In this document: positions 44,936 through 57,614 of the stretch, one piece after another
Numbering within the stretch: position 1 is the first letter of the stretch
Layout of the letters: every line of letters starts with the position of its first letter
Source: Blastobasis lacticolella
Lineage: Eukaryota; Arthropoda; Insecta; Lepidoptera; Blastobasidae
NCBI GenBank assembly: GCA_905147135.1
Contig: LR990065.1
Coordinates: 1,054,001-1,118,000 of the forward strand
Direction: 5' to 3'
Length of the DNA: 64,000 nt
Made by a program: the position numbers and the translations under genes
Notes under the pieces: model-generated
Seen by the model: the letters and a program-made list of their open reading frames with translations, nothing else
Told to the model about the DNA's origin: nothing
The model's database searches: none

Positions 44936-47900
44936 TTAGGGCTGCAGAGACAGGAACCTCCTGACAATACGCGCCGTCTCCAAGAGAACCGCTTTCTGAA
45001 TCTGGCCCTTGACCCAACCATCTAGCGAGAGACTCTTGAGATGTTGGTCGAGGCTCTTCGCTATGAGACCGTTCACTGAAACGACTATCGGAACAATGAT
45101 CGTCGAATCAACATCCCACATGGCGGTCACCTCGTGAGCCAAGTCAAGGTACTTACACTGTTTGTCCTTCTCGGCCTTCACAAGGTTTCCGTCATGCGGG
45201 ATGGTGACATCGACGAGCACTGCTCGGCGCTTCGATCGATCTGTGAGCACGATATCAGGTCTATTAGCTACAATAGTCCTGTCCGTGATCACAGATCGAT
45301 CCCAATAGAGTGTGGCAAGACCATTTTCAAGAACTGGCGCTGGCACGTATTTATAATATGGCACCTCAGACTCCACAAGACCATATTGAAGAGCAAGTTG
45401 CTGGTGAATAATCCTGGCTACCAGATTATGTCTGTGCAAGTACTCACCATTAGCAAGACGACCACAACCGGATGTAATATGCCTGAGTGACTCTCCAGGA
45501 CAGCGACATGCACGACAGATGTCAACCGTACCATCCTTCAGGATATACCTCCGGTAGTTGTTCGTCATGATAACCTCGTCAGCAATTGCACAAACAAAAC
45601 CCTCTGTTTCCCTGAAGAGATCACCGAAGCGTAGCCAGTTCACCGAGGCGAGCAGATCTACATCGGGTCCTGTCAAGGCCCTGTAGAACCGCCCATGTAG
45701 CTCCTTGCTCTTCCATACGTCCTTGCGGTCTATGGTGCTTAGGACCTTTGGTTTGCGCCAGTTCTCGTTTGCCAAGGACAGCGGGGTTAGGCCTCTGTCT
45801 ACCGCCACCACAGCACGATGCATCCCACACTCGTTGTTAAGAAAGTAGTCTCTAAGACTGCACACCTCACGATTGTGGAGGGTCTTGGCGCTTAAGAAGC
45901 CACGACCTCCACATTTACGTGGGATGTACAGTCTCATGACAGACGAGCGTGGGTGCAGCATACGGTGTGTAGTGAGCAGAAGACGGACCCTTCTATCCAG
46001 GGCGTCCAATTCTGTTTGAGTCCACCTTAGTATGCCAAAGGAGTATGTGAGCAGGGGCATCACCCAAGCATTGAAGGAGCGCACCTTGTTGCCACCCGAC
46101 AAAAGACTATTAAGTACTTTTGTTAGGCGACAGAAGAAACGCTCCTTCACTGCCTGTTTTACACCCTCGTCCACGATACCCAAAGACTGTGACATACCAA
46201 GGTATTTGTAAGTTTCGGCTTCAGAGAGAGATCTGAAAGACATTGTCTCAGAAAGTTGCAAATTTGTTGTATTTGCAACTTTCCCCCGCTGCACATGCAT
46301 GACCGCACACTTATCTGCACCAAACTCCATTCTGATGGCATTACTAAAAATTTCGGTTATTTTCAATAACTCCATCAGATCCTGGCGTTTTGGTGCAAAC
46401 AACTTGAGGTCATCCATGTACAGCAGATGTGAGATGACCTCGCCCTCTCTTTGAAGCCGGCAGCCCAGCTCTGAATGCTTAAGCAATGTGCTAAGCGGAT
46501 TCAAAGCTAAGCAAAACCACAGTGGACTCAAACTGTCGCCCTGAAAAATTCCTCTCTCTATCCTTATAAAGTCCTGGGGAGGAGAATGGTCAATTCCGCC
46601 CACTGGTTGACTAAGGATAGTGATCCACTGCCTCATACATGCATCTAAGAAAGATCTTAAAGTTGCATTGATCTTATACAACTCCAAGACCCGTCTCAGC
46701 CATGAGTGAGGCACCGAATCATAGGCCTTCTTATAGTCAATCCAGGCAGCCGAGAGGGACCCCCTGCTCCGCCGGACTTGTTGGCATATGGTCATGTCTA
46801 TGAGGAGGAGCTCTTTAGTACCACGAGACCCAACCCTACATCCATTTTGTGACATTGCTAAAATATTATTTTCAATAATGTGGTTATTAATTTTCTTTCT
46901 CAAAATGGATGTAAGGAGCTTGTATAGCGTAGGCAAGCACTCTATATGGGTCTATAGTTTATCGCTTCTGTGGTACTACCAGACTTATAGAGCAGAAAGG
47001 TAATACCGGTTGTAAATAAAGTTGGTAGGGAACCATGCTCAAGGGCTTCTTGAAATTGTGTTGCCAAGCGTTCATGTGAGCATCGAAACCATTTTATCCA
47101 GAAGTTGTGCAATCCATCCGGCCCAGGACATTTCCAATTCTGAGCCGTATCGATCGCACAACTTACATCCTCTGGGCAGATGGAAACCGCTGCCATAGGC
47201 TCGATGATCTCACATTCGCGCTTGACAACATTCATCCAGTCGCCCTCCGAGTGTTCGACAGGAACCGACCAAATACTACGCCAAAAATTATTTGAGGCAG
47301 AAGCATCGGGCAGGCTCCCGTCGGAACCACTTTGATTGGTTCCCTCCCACTTGCGGTATACCTTTCTCTGGTCACTTTGAAAGAGACGATTGAGCCGGAA
47401 TCGATCCACACGCTCTCTGTAGCGACGAATGCGATTTGCCCACGCACAAACTTTCTGCTTCAAAAAATCGATGCGCTCTGTAGCACAGGCCATATAGTCG
47501 CGTGAACTGATTCCAGTCCCAGCGAAGGCCTGGTCAACAAAGCGCATGACTCGAGGACGATTGTTGCCCTCTTTGAAGCAGATAAGCTTCGCAATGAGAG
47601 TCCTAAACGTGTTGATACGCCGCTCGATCCGCTTTTGCCATGCAGGTGCGCCCCCGGCGACCCGCGGAGCTCGGTCAGCGTCCGAAAACTTGACGCGAGC
47701 AACGCGGCACGCCGTGATAGCACCACAATACATGATCGAGTGCGTATCAACTAAATTATCACTAGCCCGTATGTATGAGTCTAGCAATACGTTTATGGCT
47801 CCCATTAACGCAAGGTTGCGTCTATTAGTGGGCAAATGAGGCAATCGTGGCCTAGAGTTGGGTGCGAAGCGATACCGTGCAATCGTCTCCTCCAAAGTCC

Positions 47901-48465
47901 TCCTCACATACTCATTGGTTTCAGTGCTTACGCTACTCACGTTCGTACAGTCCTCTACGCCGACAGTGGCATCAGTCCGCGGTACCCGCGGTGCCGGGCT
48001 AGGTGGTGACACCTGAGGCGGTGACGTAGCTGGCAGACTCATGGTCGAAATGGGAACTGCACGAACTGGTAGCGATTCCAAGCGCAGCCGATCAAGTACA
48101 GAGTCATCCAACCTTTTTAGACGTTGGATGGCCCGCACCTGATCTGATAGTCTTTGAGCGGTCACATCGATGGCTGGTTCAAGCACCTGAAACAGAGGCA
48201 ACATCCGGTTACAGTACGCATACAGGTTGGTTCCCCCCTCTGTAGCCCCATAATAGGCTCGCATGACATTTTCATTTATGGACTGGGTCCATCGCATGCG
48301 ACGCACTACACCACCGGTAGCGGGGGCCATTGGCGGGGCAGGTCGCCCCGTAGGCCCCAAGCGTGCCGGCAGTGGTCTTCCACGTCGCGCAGGTGGTGGC
48401 GGCGGCGCAGCAGACAACCCGCGCTCGTCGCTCGACTCGCTGGTATCGGACGCGGTGGTAAATTC
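44936..48465 (-). pseudogene. R4/Dong-type LINE polyprotein, one frame break
   Basis: One long frame from about 48465 to the TAG at 44936, broken only near 46943. The N-terminus is proline-rich, then has a Myb-like region (MRWTQSINENVMRAYYG). RT: NWKCPGPDGLHNFWIKW, AINYRPI, a frame shift, CLPTLYKLLTSILRKKIN, GIFQGDSLSPLWFCLALN and LLYMDDLKLFAPK (catalytic DD kept). The C-terminus has CRACRCPGESLRHITSGC (CCHC) and the nuclease NRPDIVLTD, AVLVDVTIP. The order and motif spelling match R4/Dong elements. The break fits a 2-nt insertion in CCCATATAGAG (reverse strand), so the copy is nearly intact. Confidence 0.9.
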
Positions 48466-48803
48466 ATCGTTCTATGACGATGGCGAGGAGCTGACGGGAG
48501 CGGGCGTAGGTGGTGGTTGTGCGTTCACTGTTTGGGTTTTCCGCTTGCTCCTCGTTATCATTTTTCTAGTTTTGATTTGTTTTGTAGCATTATTGGTTAT
48601 AATATACTCGTATGTCAAATGTCAAAATTGCAGGCAAATAATAAAAATGTAAATGTAAGTCGAAACTTTGTTATAAATGTTCTTTTTTCTATTGCGATAT
48701 GGTACTGAATCACTGAACTTTAAATAATGATGTATATACACGTAAATAATACACAAAATAAAACTGATTTCAAAATGACGAGTTGATGTGACAGCGGTAT
48801 TTT

Positions 48804-48836
<33 letters not shown>

Positions 48837-48950
48837 TATGTTAGATATTCTCTCATTTCTGAGGATTAATCGTAATTGCGGGCTTTTTGCCAAACAATAT
48901 TATTATTATTATTATATACAATTACTATCCAACTGTGAGTTACATTAGAT
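48466..48950. repeat. R4/Dong 5' flank and (TTA)n microsatellite
   Basis: 48466-48790 is the likely 5' leader of the R4/Dong element. It meets a T run and a (TTA)n tract at about 48800-48837, and a second TTA tract follows at about 48897-48915. Dong is known to insert into TAA repeats, so this location fits. I could not find a matching repeat at the 3' end. Confidence 0.55.
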
Positions 48951-48959
48951 AGAGGTTAA

Positions 48960-49210
48960 AACATTAGAATGAACACATTTATTCATGGAGTTCATCATTA
49001 TCATAGAAGACGTCTACCACTGGGTATAACTAGGGCCTCCCCCACAAAGGCCTCTCTTGTGCCTTCCGCATCCAGCTGGTGTCTGCGATTTTTCTATGTT
49101 GTCGGTCCACCGTGTGGCCTACCCACGATGCGTCTTCCGGTGCGTGGCCCCTACTCGAGAACTTTACTGCTCCATCGGCCATCTATTCTGCGAGCTATAA
49201 ACGTTTTTTT
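48960..49210 (-). repeat. Degraded RTE-like LINE C-terminal end
   Basis: The reverse strand contains caccagctggatgcggaagg and gaggcctttgtgggggaggc, a decayed version of the common ...W.DD..K..G..WMRKAQDR..W..LGEAYVQ end. Stops are frequent. Confidence 0.5.
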
Positions 49211-51140
49211 AAAGCTGTAAGGATTCCTTGTAGTCATAAACTAAATATACAGGTGGTTAAAGTTAATACGATCTAGAGCTTCATCCATATTAACAGAAAC
49301 TGCTTGCCTGGCGTGAAGATTATGGCAAAACCCTCTGCTGACGTCGAGAAGCCTCTACCCTAGCACCGAAGGTCGAATAAATACTTCGTTCTCCTTCATC
49401 CTTCACAACGCGCAACCCTACGCCGATGTTTAAATCTCAGCTCAAGGATCAGCCCTGGATTACCAATTATACTCTTAGCACGCTTCTACATCGCATACAT
49501 TTAAAGCAGCTAGTTTATATTTGCTTATTCATCATAAATGTCGCAGGAGTAGGTGATTAATGTAAAATAAGCTTGATACGGCTGAAGCAGCTGTTTAGAA
49601 GTAAAGTATGCATAGGTTACTCTATGAAATCACGCCGCGTGTTTTGTAACGTTTTTTGAGAGCGACGGGCAGCATTGATGTAGGCGGGCGGGCGGGTGAG
49701 GTGACAGCCGGCTGACGGCGCAAGCGTCGTGAGTTGACCGCACTACCACGTATTGATTGATCGGCATTTAATTTTTTTATAAAGATCTCAGGCGCACGAG
49801 GTCTACTTATTAAATAGCCCATTTCTGATGTTGACTACTTCGTGCTCGGTCGAGATTGTTAACACGGGAATTCGTTGTAGTATCGACTTAAATTGAATAT
49901 TATTTTATTAAACGATGTTTTTATTAATAAAATAAAAGTACTTGTACGTAACTAACGTTACTTTATAATATACAAGCAACGCACGCAGAGTCCAAGAACT
50001 GATGGGTGACCATATCAGACTTTGAGGCTAGTCGAAGTTCAGCACCGCCACGAGTTCTAATGCCGATGGTGGAGCGAGTTTGACCAAGGTCTCCCGCTAT
50101 AGACCCTAGGAATAGTTGAACAGTTTCTGGCACCACGTGACAGTTTTTAACATAATAAGAAACCGTAATGGCCACCTTTATGGTTTCTAGTCGGAAATGC
50201 CTGTCTATTCTATTATTAAAAAAAGTCGCTCACCATTTTCCTTCTCCATCATTAGATCAACTGACTAATAACATAATATTGCATTTTCATAAATTTAGGT
50301 ACATGTGTTAGAATTATCTGGAAGTGGGTCAGATCCCAGGTCATGGAAAGGTTATTCTCAAGGTCTGATGATATAATCAGGTGGCGATGAATTTTTAAAA
50401 AGTGAATATACAGTAGATTATTATTACGCCTACTAAAGTCATAATATCTGAAAGTGGTATGGAAAATCTAATACACTTGAACACAATTTGAACAGTTTGA
50501 GAAGCAATTATGATCACATTATGGCAAGGATTAGATATTGGTCCTTTGCAAGGGACATGTTATTGTGAACGATCTTTAAAATTCTATTAGATCTTTTAAA
50601 TTTCCTTTTCATTTTTCCGTAGATTTACTCAGCACTTCCGTTAAATAATTATGATTGAGTCTGGTCAGGTTCCTCTCTTAACAGAGTCAGGAAGTATTAA
50701 ATAATGATCTAATGATACCTGATCTTCCAAATTTGGCAATAATTATAATAAAAATTGTTAAATAGGGAGCTAAATAAGATCACGTCTATGTGGTACAACA
50801 TTTATTACAGAACAAAGGTTGTTAGAATAACGCGCATTTGGGTCCAATAATATAAGAAAATATATGCTCCTACCTCCGTACATCACACCCTCACCCTTAG
50901 CCATTAACACCCTTAATATGGAAATAAGCAATTACATACTTATTTTGTAACAATTTAAGGTACCTATAGGCACAGTTACAGTAATTCAATTTAAGTTTTA
51001 TGAATAATACACATTATGTTAACTAAGCAGACAAATACAGTTTGTTTTAGTTAAGTCAACCAATAGGTTACTTAGTAGGTACATACAATCATATCTGATA
51101 ATTTGAACATTCATGTGTAGCAACAACAACATAATTTAAT
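49211..51140. other. Unassigned stretch
   Basis: About 1.9 kb with no recognisable coding region. A GC-rich patch lies at 49680-49750 (gcgggcgggcgggtgaggtg). The rest is AT-rich. Confidence 0.35.
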
Positions 51141-51146
51141 TATTAT

Positions 51147-51431
51147 TTATTCTATGTCTAAACAATATCTCCGTACTGGTCTTAGCAACTCTCTAGGCCT
51201 TAGCCTTGGGACGTTTACCGGCGGAACACTCGGCTGACTCCTGTCGGTAATCGGTTCATTAGTGCTAGGCGCCGGCGTCGGTTCTACCCCAACAGTAACC
51301 ACTGGATTAACCGAATTTTCGCCCGAGCCTGTGACCGCACTGTGAGGCAATGGTGGAGGTAAGTTACTTGACCGTAGCCATCGATCCTTTAGTTGATCAA
51401 CGTGTCGTTGAAGGGGTGGACCGTTATCCTC
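51147..51431 (-). pseudogene. Gypsy integrase C-terminal tail (distal part)
   Basis: The reverse strand reads DNGPPLQRHVDQLKDRW, then a Pro-rich linker (SVPPVNVPRLRPRELL) and RPVRRYCLDIE before a stop. This is the usual C-terminus of Gypsy/K02A2.6-like pol. It continues the fragment at 52318-52590 across the LINE insertion. Confidence 0.7.
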
Positions 51432-51439
51432 TCTACTTA

Positions 51440-52309
51440 TTTTATTTATTTATTTATTCATTTATTTCACAGTTTTACAGCATATGCATTATTTTTAAAA
51501 AGGTTACATTATTATGTTGAATTGCCAATTACAAAACTGCAATTTATAATTTTGGTAATTAATATAGCCACAACGCCATATAAAATACAAAAAGACAAAA
51601 TTAAAAATAATAATATAAAACAAACTTCTCTTTTCTTAAATAAAAGTATGAGATAAGAGAAAGATTTCTCTGTGTGTAAGTGGGTGTATGTGTGGGTGTG
51701 GGTGTGTGTGTGTGTGTGTGTTTGTGTTTGTTTATGTATGTATGATAGTGTTATCCTTCACGCGATTGGAGGTACTGGATAACCTTTTTTATAAATTGTG
51801 CTCGGTTGAGGTGGAAAACGTCAGCACTGTCGGTGAGACACTTTTCATACTCGTCTATAGCTCTGTTGAGCGGAGAGCCTAGGGCGTAGCCGCTGCGCGC
51901 GCGGCGGTGGTCAAGTAGCCGAGGCCAGCGACCACCGCGGCGCGCGCGCGGGTCTCCCGCGCATAGTAACACTCGGGATAATAACTGCGGAGTATCTACT
52001 CCGCTGTGTATGATGTCATACAAAAGCTTCATGTCGGCTACAAAGCGTCTGTCCTCCAATGACATTATCTTGTGGGTGATCAGACCAGTCGCATAACCAG
52101 AAGGTACCGTGCCAGAAAAATAGTTGAGTTTTTTTATAAAATGTTTTTGTACCGATTCTAGTCTAGCGCGGTGGACAGCGTAGACCGGGGACCATGAAGG
52201 CGACGCGTATTCTAAAACACTACGAACATAAGCATAATATAAGGTTTTAAAAGCTGAAATAGACCTCAGGGGCTTTACTGTCCTGAAAACGAATCCTAGC
52301 ATCCTAGCA
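51440..52309 (-). mobile_element. 5'-truncated LINE inserted in the Gypsy integrase
   Basis: Flanked by the perfect 8-bp duplication TCTACTTA (51432-51439 and 52310-52317). Its frame (52302-51751) encodes only the C-terminal end of a Jockey-like ORF2: LEYASPSWSPVYAVHRARLE, KLNYFSGTVPSGY, RRFVADMKLLYDIIHSGVD. The 3' UTR contains a (TG)n tract (about 51694-51730 on the plus strand) and an aaat-repeat tail. It is related to the C-terminus of the LINE at 1551-3629 (LEYASQVWSPCYAIYKSR). Confidence 0.9.
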
Positions 52310-52317
52310 TCTACTTA

Positions 52318-52590
52318 CTACATAGTTCCTGCTATCTACCCTGTGCTTTACGTGACTGCCTATCCATCTCTTTCCTCCGATGAAATCACGCACCCACACA
52401 GGATCCCCAATGTTAAATTGTCTAACCACGCCTCCAGCTTGCTGCGATTGTTTACACTGAGCATCTCGCATCTTGTCCTGAATCTGGCCTTCGCTTCGTA
52501 ACAAATCTAACCTGAAGCGGAGCTTCCTGCGCAACAGCAACTCCGCTGGGGCTACGCCTGTTGTACGGTGCTCCACATTACGATACAAAC
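52318..52590 (-). pseudogene. Gypsy integrase fragment (proximal part)
   Basis: The reverse strand reads YRNVEHRTTGVAPAELLL, RKLRFRLDLL, RQFNIGDPVWVRDFIGG and then SRNYVVS. This follows the catalytic core of Gypsy integrases. The catalytic DDE core, RT and protease are absent. It is cut at 52590 by the 3' end of the next LINE. Confidence 0.82.
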
Positions 52591-55530
52591 GAGCGGGCCA
52601 CCTGATGGAAAGTGGTCACCGCTGCTTATGGACATCAGCAACACCAGGTGGGTCACTAATGCGTTGCCCGCCTCTGAAGAGACCTCTGATATACCTCTTG
52701 AACGATCCCATGTCATAGTCCAAAGGAAACACTGTGGCTGGGAGCTTATTCCACATCCGAATCGTACGAGCGAGAAACGTTCTTTCGAACCTTCGCTCGG
52801 TGACCAACAGAGGGTCTACGTAGTAGGGATGAGTACCCAGCCCACGGCGGGTGGTGCGATGGCGGAATTGTGCTGTGGGCACCAGATCGAAAAGTTCCTC
52901 GGAACACTCCCCATTGTACAGCCGATAGAACACACACAGGGAGCCAAAGTCCCTTCGGTTAGCCAGTAGATCTAACTTGCTTGTTTGTATGGGATCGTCG
53001 ACAATTCGTACGGCGCGTCTCTGTACGGAGTCCAAAGGATTAAGCAGGTCGGCAGTTTCGCCAGCCCAAAGATGGGAACAATACTCCATATGAGGCCGCA
53101 CCTGTACAGCAGCAGGCGCTGCCCTGGGGTGAAGTATCGCCTGGACCGGTTAAGCACTCCAAGCTTTTTCGAAGCCAGTTTGGCCTTACCTTCTAGGTGA
53201 CTTCGGAATCGCACGTTATCCGATATGTCGACACCAAAGATCCCGATACTATTTGAGATGGGAAGGGGTGTCCCTTGGAACTGCGGCACTATGACAAAGG
53301 GATCCTTTTTGGCGGAAAATGCGCAGACCTGTGTCTTTGAGGGGTTGAATTCCACTAGGTTCAGTCTGCCCCAGTGAGCAACTTGCTCCAAGGAGTGTTC
53401 AATCTCTGACACAAGTCTTATTTGGCTTTCCGACACCACGGAACGAGGGATATTCGCACGGCCAGTATAACAAGCATCTCCAGTACTGTCATCTGCATAG
53501 CAATTAATACTGGGAATATTCAGCATATCATTGATATGCAGAAGAAACAGCGTGGGAGATAGCACTGAACCTTGGGGTACTCCAGAATTAATGGTCTTGG
53601 TATCGGAGCAGCATCCGTCGACAACGACTTGGATGCTCCGTCCAGACAGATAGCTGGATACCCAATTGCAGAGGCCCTCGGGGATACCGTACTTCGGGAG
53701 TTTTGTTAGCAGTGCCCTGTGCCAGACCCGATCAAATGCCTTGGCTATATCAAGACTGACAGCCAGAGCCTCCCCCTTGCTCTCGACAGCCTCAGCCCAC
53801 CGGTGTGTTAGATACACAAGAAGGTCACCAGCTGAGCGACCATGACGGAAGCCATATTGACGGTCACTGATCAGCTGGTGATCCTCGAGGTATCCAAGGA
53901 GCTGGATATTGATGACCCGCTCCATCACCTTAGAGAGCAAGGAGGTAACCGCTATAGGCCTGTAATTTGATGGGACTGAATTGTCACCCTTCTTGGGTAT
54001 CGGATGCACATGGGCTAGCTTCCATGAAGACGGCACCGTTCCAGAGGTGTGGGAAAGCTTGAATAGGCGCACGAGAGACAACTCGGGAGCACATTTTTTG
54101 AGGACGATAGCCGGAATGCCATCAGGTCCACTGGACTTCCGGATGTCTAGGGAGAGAAGCACACGTTTTATGATTTTTTGGGAGAAATGAACTTCGGGCA
54201 TGATGCCCTCACACCGTAAGATCCAGAGTTGAGTTATGAGCAAAGAGATTACCCAAGAGATCGGCTTTCTCCTTTGCTGTGTGGGCCAATTGGTCATCCG
54301 GCTTGCGCAAAGGTGGAAAGGTGGTCCGACAAAAGTTCTCCCTGACAGCTTTGGAGAGAGACCAAAAAGCACTGCTCCCAGAGGGGTGGCTGATTAATTT
54401 CTCTCCAATTCCGCCGATGAAATTAAATTTTGCTCTGGCCATTACCCTCTTTGTAGACCTCGATACAGCATTGTACTTTTTCCTCAAATTGTGGGTGTTA
54501 GGGTCCTTTTGGGAACGAGCCACTGTCCAGACACGAAAAGCATCCTGCTTGACGCGAGTTGCCTCAGCACTAGGCCTGTCGTACCAGGGCTGACTTTTGC
54601 CGCCGAGACGGACAACAGAAGATGGGATAAAACATTCCATTCATGACATCAGCTACAACGGCAGCACAGGTGATGGTGTCATTTGAGGAAAAGCAAAGCT
54701 GCATCCACGGGTACGACGCGAAGAATTCTCGCAATCCATCCCAGTCTGCTGAACCATAGTGCCATACCTTGCGTGACCCACTGGGTCGAGCCCGTTCGGG
54801 TGTAGCAAGAAGCACCTCAGAACGGATCAGGCAGTGGTCAGATGTCCCAAGAGGAGCATCGACGGACACCCGATAACCGTCTGGGTGGGTCAACAGAAGG
54901 TCTAACAAAGAAGGATTACGGCCCACAACATCCGGTAAGTAGGTGGGTTCTAATACCAGCTGCGTGAGACCATTGGCCAAAGCAAATTCATGGGCGGATC
55001 ACCCGGCGGGGTTGGCAGGGCGGCTTGACCCTAGCCACTCAGTGTGGTGACCATTAAAGTCTCCTAAAACTACCAACTCAGCCGAAGGACACCGCTCAAG
55101 AACCTTGTCGGTAGCGCATTGAATGTGCTCGAAAAACCGATTTGTCTCACCTACGCCGTGACGGTTGTTGTATAGGCATGCGTAGACACGGGATGAACCT
55201 CCCTGTTCCACGCACACCCACAAAACAGATTCGTCACTTTGTTCAATGGCAAGACGTCGACAGCAGATATCACTTCCGACGAATAAGCACACACCAGCGC
55301 GAGGAAGAAACCTGTGTTCTAACTTGTACCCAGGATAGTGGAGGTACGAAGTGTCGGCCGGGGGTGATATCTGTTTCAGTCAGGAAGAGTAAGGCAGGCT
55401 TCGCCGTCTCAAGGTGGTGATGTACGGCGTTCAGATTGGAGTGGAGGCCCCTGATGTTGCAAAAGTCCACTCGAAATGTGGAAAGGGGTGCCGCTGAAAA
55501 AACCGTACTCTTTGTTTTACTTTTTGCCAT
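52591..55530 (-). pseudogene. Endonuclease-bearing LINE ORF2 (Jockey/Daphne-like), many frameshifts
   Basis: Reading leftwards: the AP endonuclease (FRVDFCNIRGLHSNLNAVHH, ALLFLTETDI, LVVLGDFNGHHTEWLG, GTSDHCLIRSE) is split over frames at 55530-55270, 55292-54999 and 54980-54570. The linker (KSQPWYDRPSAEATR) is 54640-54209. The RT (54372-52972) has SSGPDGIPAIVLKKC, SNYRPIAVTSLLSKVMERV, SLDIAKAFDRVWH, SGVPQGSVLSPTLF and CYADDSTGD. The C-terminus (53101-52616) has CSHLWAGET and ends DPPGVADVHKQR. At least five frame changes make it inactive. Its 3' tail is the source family of the fragments at 14600, 31243 and 57185. Confidence 0.88.
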
Positions 55531-55534
55531 GGTA

Positions 55535-56340
55535 TTTTTGGAGGGGTAAAAAAGTAGTTCAGTAACATTGGTATCCAGCAGGGCAAAGATGTTTTGCTAC
55601 AGGACGCTGCAGAGGGATGGGTTGTGTGAAAAGCTGGCACGGGGGACGGAAGGGCCCCCGATTCCCCCGCAAGATACCTGTCGGGTCCACTCCGGTCTCC
55701 TACCGCGGCACGGCAGGCATCCCCAGAATTTTTCGCGCAGTTGGCGTGACAGCCTCCCGGGCCGGAGGTTGAAAGTGATGCCCGGGTTCGGGTCCCCTAC
55801 TAACTGGCGGGCGGCCAGCGACGAGCCATATCATTGGGTCTCCCTGGCCCCCGTGCCAACCTGTCACGCCCACCCCCCCCTATCATGTCCGACACAAAAC
55901 TGGGACCTACAGAGTACCAACATTACAGCACTCGGACGAGGGGAAATGGCTCACGGAGTACTCTGGCGGAACACAGCCCATGGGCTGCTTAGCGCCATGC
56001 AGACTCATCTCCATGGGTGGTCGCTAGCCATGCGAGCCGAGGCCCTACCACCAAGCAATTTCTGCTGCACTCTTCGCACTACCCGGGGGTCACGTGTAGG
56101 GTCTCTAGGGTATAGCCTACGGACGTGGTGCAGCAAGACCCCAAAAGCCCTTCCAAGATCGAGACATTGGTCCGTAACGCAGTTTAAGGAATCCGCAGCA
56201 GTCTCCGCCAACACCACATTTCCAGCGCATCGATTTTGCGTCGGTCTTTCAAGCGAACCGTTCACGTTTCTGCGAACGTCACTGAGTAAAAACGTAACTG
56301 AGTAAAAACGATAGCAATGTTTATTAATTTCTATTTGTCT
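55535..56340 (-). mobile_element. Likely 5' region of the same LINE
   Basis: GC-rich sequence upstream of the ORF2 start with no recognisable ORF1. The long plus-strand open frame here (55568-56305) has no domain and follows from the composition. The element boundary is near 56340, where the DNA becomes AT-rich. Confidence 0.4.
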
Positions 56341-57180
56341 TTCCACGAGTTAAGGAATACTGTTTTGAGTTTAGAATGATAAAAAGAGAGCTAGTGTAGA
56401 GTTTCTTACAACCATTGGGTCAGTAATGACCGAGCGAACAAGGTACTGTGCTGTGGTATTTTTATGTTTTAGATAACACACGAGGGCGTATGTTTCGCAG
56501 GATGGCCGTGTCGTAGGGCGTCATGAGCCTAGTCATCATTTTGACTAAGAACGCAACGTCAATCGAAGCGCCACCTTGCGGATAGCTGGAAATACTGTGA
56601 AGACGTCATATTCAGCGCGCGGTCGCTACGAACACTTCCCATTCGACCATCGACGAGACGTGTAACTAGCTGCTCATCTATTGAGGGAGGAAGTATTTAT
56701 TCATTGCCTCACATCACATAGCCGTACTCCATAAAGAAGAGTGTGAGTACAGAAATGACTACCAAATTATAATTTGTAGAAGGTCGCACGTAAATAGATT
56801 CCCTGGCGCACCTTGCGTTTCGTCCTCGCGGGATGGCCATGAGTGGTGGCGGGTCTTCAAGTGACCCACGGGTTTGGTAGTCCCGTCCTATCAGACATCC
56901 TATGCTTTCATTGTTTGCTATTTTTATTTTAATATCGCTTTATTATCTCAATACACTATTAAACTGTTCGGTTGATCTTTATTTTCACGAAATTATCCAA
57001 AAAATACCTTCTGATGGATCTCTCTACAACTAGAGTCTACCCTAATCTACGACATATATGATAATTTTTTTATGTTGCTGTGATCTGTTAATAAACAAAT
57101 AAAATAAATAATTAAATTCTTGGATTCTTGCTTCCTCGCGTAGAATTTTTGATAAGGTACTGTACTCGTGTACAGTATAA
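56341..57180. other. Unassigned stretch
   Basis: Mixed-composition sequence without recognisable gene or repeat. Confidence 0.35.
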
Positions 57181-57184
57181 AACT

Positions 57185-57305
57185 ATTTTTTTATGTTAAG
57201 CAGACAGACAAACAGGCGGCATGCGGGCCACCTGATGGAAAGTGATCACCGCCGCCTATGGACATCAGCAACACCAAGGGTGCTATCAATGCGTTGCCCG
57301 CCTTT
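57185..57305 (-). mobile_element. LINE 3' tail fragment
   Basis: Matches the 3' end of the LINE at 52591 (gggccacctgatggaaagtg, tatggacatcagcaacacca, aatgcgttgcccgcct), with a T run on the left as the minus-strand poly(A). Confidence 0.82.
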
Positions 57306-57334
57306 AAGGTGTTATTCAACACTTTCAAAAACAC

Positions 57335-57614
57335 AATGAATAAAGTAAAATGAATGTAACTGAATTTTAATGAACTGTCACAGCTGTTAATATTTGCTTT
57401 TTGATGATCAGTCTCTTATTCAAATATGTTTGCAAAGTTTGCGTGTGTGGGAATTCCTTTAAACATTTTGGTTATTTTGTTAGGTAAGCAAATATTTAAG
57501 TTTTGTATTGTGTTTTGAATGTATTTTCGTTGCCAGACAAGCATTTAAGGAGGTTGATTTTCATCCAATACATAGTCGCTATTGGTCTTCCGGTTGCTTG
57601 ATTCTGCTCTGAAC
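57335..57614 (+). promoter_or_regulatory. Putative promoter region of gene C
   Basis: Similar in order to the region upstream of gene B (see 15130-15418). The TATA-like catttaagg (57542-57550) is about 73 nt before the ATG. The conserved stretch is the best indication of shared regulation. Confidence 0.45.

Noticed and set aside
48800..48917. Regulatory or CRISPR-like repeat
   Set aside because: Plain T and TTA microsatellite without spacers.
55568..56305. 245-codon plus-strand ORF
   Set aside because: No domain, low-complexity GC-rich region upstream of a minus-strand LINE; probably 5' UTR.
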